Assembly (NCBI GenBank): GCA_021789895.1
Contig: JAJYIU010000020.1
Location: 1-64,000, forward strand
Source: Acidobacteriota bacterium
GTDB lineage: Bacteria; Acidobacteriota; Terriglobia; Terriglobales; SCQP01
Direction of reading: 5' to 3'
Length of the DNA stretch: 64,000 nucleotides
The translations under genes were made by a program, and so were the position numbers. Shown here one piece after another: positions 60,340-64,000 of this stretch (within the stretch, counting starts at the first letter, position 1; each line of letters starts with the position of its first letter). The notes under the pieces were generated by a model. The model saw only the letters and a program-made list of their open reading frames with translations. It did no database searches and was not told where the DNA came from.

Positions 60340-62772
60340 ATGGATTGGCGGCATCTGTTTCGTTCCAGTTGGCGGGCGTTGAAAGCCAGTCCGGGGCTCA
60401 GCCTGGTGGCGATGGCGACGCTGGGGCTGGGAATTGGCGCCAACACGGCGGTTTTCAGCGTGGTGGATGCGGTGCTGCTGCGCCCGCTGCCTTACCCGCA
60501 CCCCGGCCGACTGGTGGTGGCGCTGGAGCAGACGAAGAAATTTCCGATGTCGGATTCCCTGCCCGACTATTACGACTGGCAGCAGCAGAACCGCGTATTT
60601 AGCCAACTGGCGGCCGGGCAATGGGCGGCTTACGACCTGACCGGGGCAGGGCGGCAGCCGGTCGAGCTGCAAGCGTCGAACATCACCGCCAACCTGTTTC
60701 AGACGTTGGGCGTGCGCCCGCTGCTAGGGCGGGATTTCATACAGGCGGACGACCGGCCGGGCGCGCCGCCGGTCGTGATGCTTTCGTACCGGCTCTGGCA
60801 GCAGAAATTCGGCGCCCGGCGGCGGCTGATCGGGCAGGCGATCGTGCTCGACAGCAAGCCGTATAGCGTGATTGGGGTGATGCCGCGGGGCTTCGATTTC
60901 CCCGGCAAGGCGCAGCTTTGGGTTGCGCTGGGGGCTATGCGCGGCGGCAATCCCTGCTTGAGCAGCCGCGGCTGCCATCCCGGCATCACCGCGCTGGGGC
61001 GGCTGAAGGCGGGCGTAAGCCTGGCGGCGGCGCAGGCGGAAATGTCGGCGATCGCGGGACGGCTGGCGGCGGCCTATCCCAAAAGCAACAGCTCGGTCGG
61101 CGTATCGCTGATGAATTATCAGCAATGGACGGTGCAGGATTCATCGAAAGGGCTGTGGCTGCTGCTGGCGGCGGTGGGGCTGATGCTGCTGATTGCCTGC
61201 GCCAATATCGCCAATTTATTGCTGGCGCGGGCGGAAGGGCGGCGCAAGGAATTTGCGATTCGCGCCGCGCTGGGCGCCTCGCGGGGACAACTGCTACGGC
61301 AGTTGCTGAGCGAGAGCCTGGGGCTGGGGCTGGCCGGCGGCGGGGTGGGGCTGGGGCTGGCGGTGCTGGCGATGCGCCTGGCGAAGCCGCTGCTGCCGGG
61401 AGATTTGCCGCGGGCCGAAACGGTGGGGTTGGATTGGCGGGTGCTGTTGTTTTGCCTGGGCACGGCCATCGCCTGCGGGCTGCTGTTCGGATTGGCGCCG
61501 CTCTGGCAGCAAGACCCGAGCGGCTTGAGCGCAAGCTTGAACGAGGGCGGGCGGGAAGGCCGCGGCAGCGGGCACCGGGTGCGCAGCGCCCTGGTGGCGG
61601 GCGAGATGGCATTGGCGCTGCTGCTGGCGGCAGGCGCGGGATTATTGCTGCGCAGTTTTTATCGGCTGCTGGCCTCCGGCCCGGGATTCGACCCGGGGCA
61701 GAAACTGGCCCTGACGATCTCGCTGCCCGCCAGCCGCTACCCGAAGGACGCGCAGCAGATTGTCTTCTTCCATGCCGCGCTCGACAAGTTGAAGGCCTTG
61801 CCCGGCGTGGAGCAGGCCGCGGCGGCGATGCCGCTGCCGTTCAGCGGCTCGGACTGGGAAATAGAGTTTCAGCTTCCCGACCGCGCGCCATATCCTCCGG
61901 GCAAGGAACCGCTGACAAATTTTGCCATGGTCAGCGCGAGCTATTTTCGAGCGATGAACATTCCCTTGCTGCGCGGGCGACTGTTTCAGCCGGGAGATAC
62001 GGCCTCATCCCGGCTGGTCGCGATCGTGGACACCGTCTTTGCCCGGCGATACTGGCCGGGACAAAGTCCGCTGGGCAAGCAGGTGGAATTCGGGCGCGGC
62101 GGCAAACATCCCAAGACGCTGACCATCGTCGGCCTGGTGCGGCATATCAAGCTCACCACGCTGAGCGGGGATGCCGTCATTGACCGGCTGCCGGAATTTT
62201 ATGTTCCCTACCCGCAGCAAGCGAACGACACCATGGACCTGGTATTGCGGGCGAAGGGCGGCCTGCCGCCGCTCAGCTTGCTGCACGGGGCGGAGGCGCA
62301 AATTCACGCCCTCGATCCCAACCTGGCGCTGGGGAACGTCCACACGATGGATGCGATGCTGGGCAAGGCAATGGCGCCGCGGCGGCTGGCGCTGGCTTTG
62401 ATGAGCGCCTTTGCCGGACTGGCGCTGCTGCTGGCGGCGATCGGCATTTACGGGGTGATGAGCTACAGCGTGGCGCAGCGGCGGCACGAGCTGGGAGTGC
62501 GCATGGCGCTGGGAGCGCCGCGCGGCAGCATCATACGGCTGGTGCTGGGCGAAGCGCTGCGGCTGGCGCTGGCCGGCGCCGGGATTGGACTGGCGGCGGC
62601 GCTGGCGCTGGGGCAGACGCTGGGCAGCTTTTTATACGGCGTGCAGGCGTATGATCCGGCCACGCTGGCGGCCTGCCTGGGGTTTCTGGTGGCGCTGGCG
62701 CTGCTGGCCTGCTATCTGCCCGCGCGCCGGGGCGCTGCCACCGACCCGGTGCAGTTACTGAAAAGCTTGTAA
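60340..62772 (+). CDS. ABC transporter permease, acidobacterial duplicated orphan permease (ADOP) type
   Basis: 810 residues with the MacB/FtsX layout twice. First half: TM1 ([27 protein letters not shown]), a periplasmic MacB_PCD domain with [29 protein letters not shown], then about three TM segments ([46 protein letters not shown]). The second half repeats with [32 protein letters not shown], and ends with [38 protein letters not shown] and a further TM pair. This double 'orphan' permease is a hallmark of acidobacteria. No ATPase gene is adjacent, and the substrate is unknown. Confidence 0.93.
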   Translation: MDWRHLFRSSWRALKASPGLSLVAMATLGLGIGANTAVFSVVDAVLLRPLPYPHPGRLVVALEQTKKFPMSDSLPDYYDWQQQNRVFSQLAAGQWAAYDLTGAGRQPVELQASNITANLFQTLGVRPLLGRDFIQADDRPGAPPVVMLSYRLWQQKFGARRRLIGQAIVLDSKPYSVIGVMPRGFDFPGKAQLWVALGAMRGGNPCLSSRGCHPGITALGRLKAGVSLAAAQAEMSAIAGRLAAAYPKSNSSVGVSLMNYQQWTVQDSSKGLWLLLAAVGLMLLIACANIANLLLARAEGRRKEFAIRAALGASRGQLLRQLLSESLGLGLAGGGVGLGLAVLAMRLAKPLLPGDLPRAETVGLDWRVLLFCLGTAIACGLLFGLAPLWQQDPSGLSASLNEGGREGRGSGHRVRSALVAGEMALALLLAAGAGLLLRSFYRLLASGPGFDPGQKLALTISLPASRYPKDAQQIVFFHAALDKLKALPGVEQAAAAMPLPFSGSDWEIEFQLPDRAPYPPGKEPLTNFAMVSASYFRAMNIPLLRGRLFQPGDTASSRLVAIVDTVFARRYWPGQSPLGKQVEFGRGGKHPKTLTIVGLVRHIKLTTLSGDAVIDRLPEFYVPYPQQANDTMDLVLRAKGGLPPLSLLHGAEAQIHALDPNLALGNVHTMDAMLGKAMAPRRLALALMSAFAGLALLLAAIGIYGVMSYSVAQRRHELGVRMALGAPRGSIIRLVLGEALRLALAGAGIGLAAALALGQTLGSFLYGVQAYDPATLAACLGFLVALALLACYLPARRGAATDPVQLLKSL

Positions 62773-62792
62773 TCCGGCGCACCGCGAAACGC

Positions 62793-64000
62793 CTAATTCA
62801 CAACCAGGGTGAGCTGCACGGAATGCGAGGCCGAACCGATGACGCCGGTGAGGGTCAGGGTATAAGTCCCGGCCGGGGTGCCGGGGTCATGGTAGCCGCC
62901 GCCGCCGCCACCGCTGGGACTGCCACCACCGCAGGAAAGCAGCCAGACGAGGGAAAGGGTCAAGCCGGCGACCGCGAGCGCTTTCCGTCGCCGCAGCGCC
63001 AGCCACAGGGCCAGACCGAAGCCCAAACACCAGGCCAGCATTCGAGGCGACGGCCATTTTCGCGGCGGCGGCTGCGGTTTTCCCCAGGGCGCCAAGCCGG
63101 TGGGAGCGGTGGTGGTGATGTTCACGGTTGCGCTCACAGTGGAATTGCCAGCGGTTAGCGACACCGGGGAGGGGTTGACGGAGCAGACCGCTTCCGAAGG
63201 GGCGCCGGTGCAGCTCATATTCACGTCGCCGGTGAGCCCATTCAAGGCGGTGATATTCAGCGTATAGCTGGCGGTTTGCCCGGGTGAGATGCTGGCGCTG
63301 GTGGGATTTCCCGTCATGGTGAAATCTTCAATGTCCACTTCCAGCGGCACGGTTGAGGATTGCGTCCCGGACGTGCCCGTGACCTGAAACTTCACCCCCC
63401 CGGCCGGCACGTTGCCGACCGTCAAGGTCGTGGAACTGCCGGAATTAGTGGTTATAGTCGTGGGATTGAAGCTGCAAGTGGCGGGCGCAAGATTCGAACA
63501 GGCCAGCGTAATGGTTAGATTATTCGGGGCGCCCGGTGGCATTTTGGCGCTAATCCAGAATTGTGCCGTCTGACCGGGCATAATGGATAGGGCGGGGCCC
63601 GATGTCTGCAGGCTGAAATCCTGCTCTCCCGCGCCGTTCAAAGCGATGGTTCGCGGGCTACCGGCGCCGTCGTCGGCAATGGTCAACGTTCCCTGGATCG
63701 GCCCCAGCGACGTCGGCGAGAAATTCAGGAAGACGGCGCAACCGGTTCCCGGCGCGATCGAGCCGGAGCAAGCCGGCGGAGGATTGGGGAACTTGCTCAT
63801 ATCCACCAGGGTGAAATCGTCGCTTCCTCCCAGCGTCAGCGAGGAGATGTTTAAAGCCGTCGCTTGATTGTTTTCGAGGCCAATCGCCAGTGCCTCATTG
63901 TCGTACATAGGCAGCGTCGGCCAGGTCAGTGTGTGGCGGGTCAGAAACACCCCGCTTGCCGGCCCCGGATTGATCCGCGCTACAAAAGTAGCCGCGCCCG
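62793..64000 (-). CDS. Ig-like/choice-of-anchor-type surface protein, C-terminal part (cut by window edge)
   Basis: At least 402 residues; the frame stays open to the right edge. The visible part starts with a choice-of-anchor D-like module (ISSLTLGGSDDFTLVDMSKFPNP...CAVFLNFSPTSLGPIQGTLTIADDGAGSPRTIALNGAG). It continues with two Ig-like modules of the 'PGQTAQFWISAKMPPG' and 'SPGQTASYTLNITALNGLTGDVNMSCTG' kind. Near the C-terminus there are two hydrophobic stretches (PRMLAWCLGFGLALWLALRRRK, AVAGLTLSLVWLLSC) followed by a Gly/Ser-rich linker and the Ig-like end GTYTLTLTGVIGSASHSVQLTLVVN. Such modules are common in acidobacterial surface proteins. Confidence 0.8.
   Translation of the reverse strand, partial: GAATFVARINPGPASGVFLTRHTLTWPTLPMYDNEALAIGLENNQATALNISSLTLGGSDDFTLVDMSKFPNPPPACSGSIAPGTGCAVFLNFSPTSLGPIQGTLTIADDGAGSPRTIALNGAGEQDFSLQTSGPALSIMPGQTAQFWISAKMPPGAPNNLTITLACSNLAPATCSFNPTTITTNSGSSTTLTVGNVPAGGVKFQVTGTSGTQSSTVPLEVDIEDFTMTGNPTSASISPGQTASYTLNITALNGLTGDVNMSCTGAPSEAVCSVNPSPVSLTAGNSTVSATVNITTTAPTGLAPWGKPQPPPRKWPSPRMLAWCLGFGLALWLALRRRKALAVAGLTLSLVWLLSCGGGSPSGGGGGGYHDPGTPAGTYTLTLTGVIGSASHSVQLTLVVN

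Noticed and set aside
59209-60672. Long N-terminal extension of purC
   Set aside because: The PurC family begins at MPVLLSSDCPGL (60102); the extra upstream part has no resemblance to the family and runs through the intergenic region into the ADOP gene.

Overview
The window looks like a chromosomal segment of an Acidobacteriota bacterium (Koribacter/Solibacter-like). It is high-GC and its genes are tightly packed on both strands. It carries LPS core/lipid A genes, so the cell is Gram-negative. It also has several family marks: an 'acidobacterial duplicated orphan permease' type ABC permease, a DUF4142 protein, carboxypeptidase-regulatory-like secreted proteins, a LysW-like acidic zinc-ribbon protein and several secreted glycosidases. 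No phage, insertion sequence or CRISPR array was seen. The only clear accessory item is a VapBC-type toxin-antitoxin pair.

Layout. 1-883 (minus): a tRNA operon, Thr(TGT)-Tyr(GTA)-small membrane ORF-Thr(GGT)-Gly(TCC), leading into tuf, which is cut by the window edge. 1.2-10.1 kb: a secreted protein, an AlkA-type glycosylase, ComM, a GH38-like glycosidase, tRNA-Ser, a YncE-like propeller gene interrupted by an in-frame amber codon, and a LolA-like protein. 10.1-18.0 kb: pcrA/uvrD, then waaA-lpxK-waaF (overlapping), a terminator and a large MscS channel. 18.4-20.7 kb: acyl-CoA carboxylase beta subunit and vapBC. 20.8-26.2 kb (minus): response regulator with a zinc ribbon, sensor kinase, trehalose synthase and a TIM-barrel glycosidase-like protein, in one tight operon. 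26.3-34.1 kb: carboxylesterase, glucose dehydrogenase, a membrane-anchored HAMP-OtsA fusion and polA. 34.1-41.9 kb: small proteins, dnaB, a propeller/Fn3 protein, an S55 (SpoIVB-like) protein and an S41 pseudopeptidase. 42.4-47.4 kb: dnaA, a NarL/NarX-like two-component pair, a receiver without its phospho-Asp, and purN. 47.4-52.2 kb: tRNA-Ala, gatB, Nudix, DUF4142, LysW-like and two regulatory-like secreted proteins. 52.3-55.0 kb: cytochrome c maturation ccmE-A-B-C-D. 55.1-64 kb: a large secreted GH-A glycosidase, then fis-like, cvpA and purC (minus), an ADOP permease and a partial Ig-like surface protein.

How the genes fit together. Housekeeping functions (translation, replication, lipid A, purines, cytochrome c maturation) are mixed with two trehalose-linked signalling modules: a two-component system fused in one operon to treS, and an OtsA with its own periplasmic sensor and HAMP. 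A second theme is a SpoIVB/CtpB-like pair (S55 plus S41) in a lineage not known to sporulate. In that pair the S41 member has lost both catalytic residues. These, with the LysW-like protein carrying a long acidic tail, are the best candidates for undescribed biology here. All assignments come from reading translated sequence and motifs; no database search was possible.
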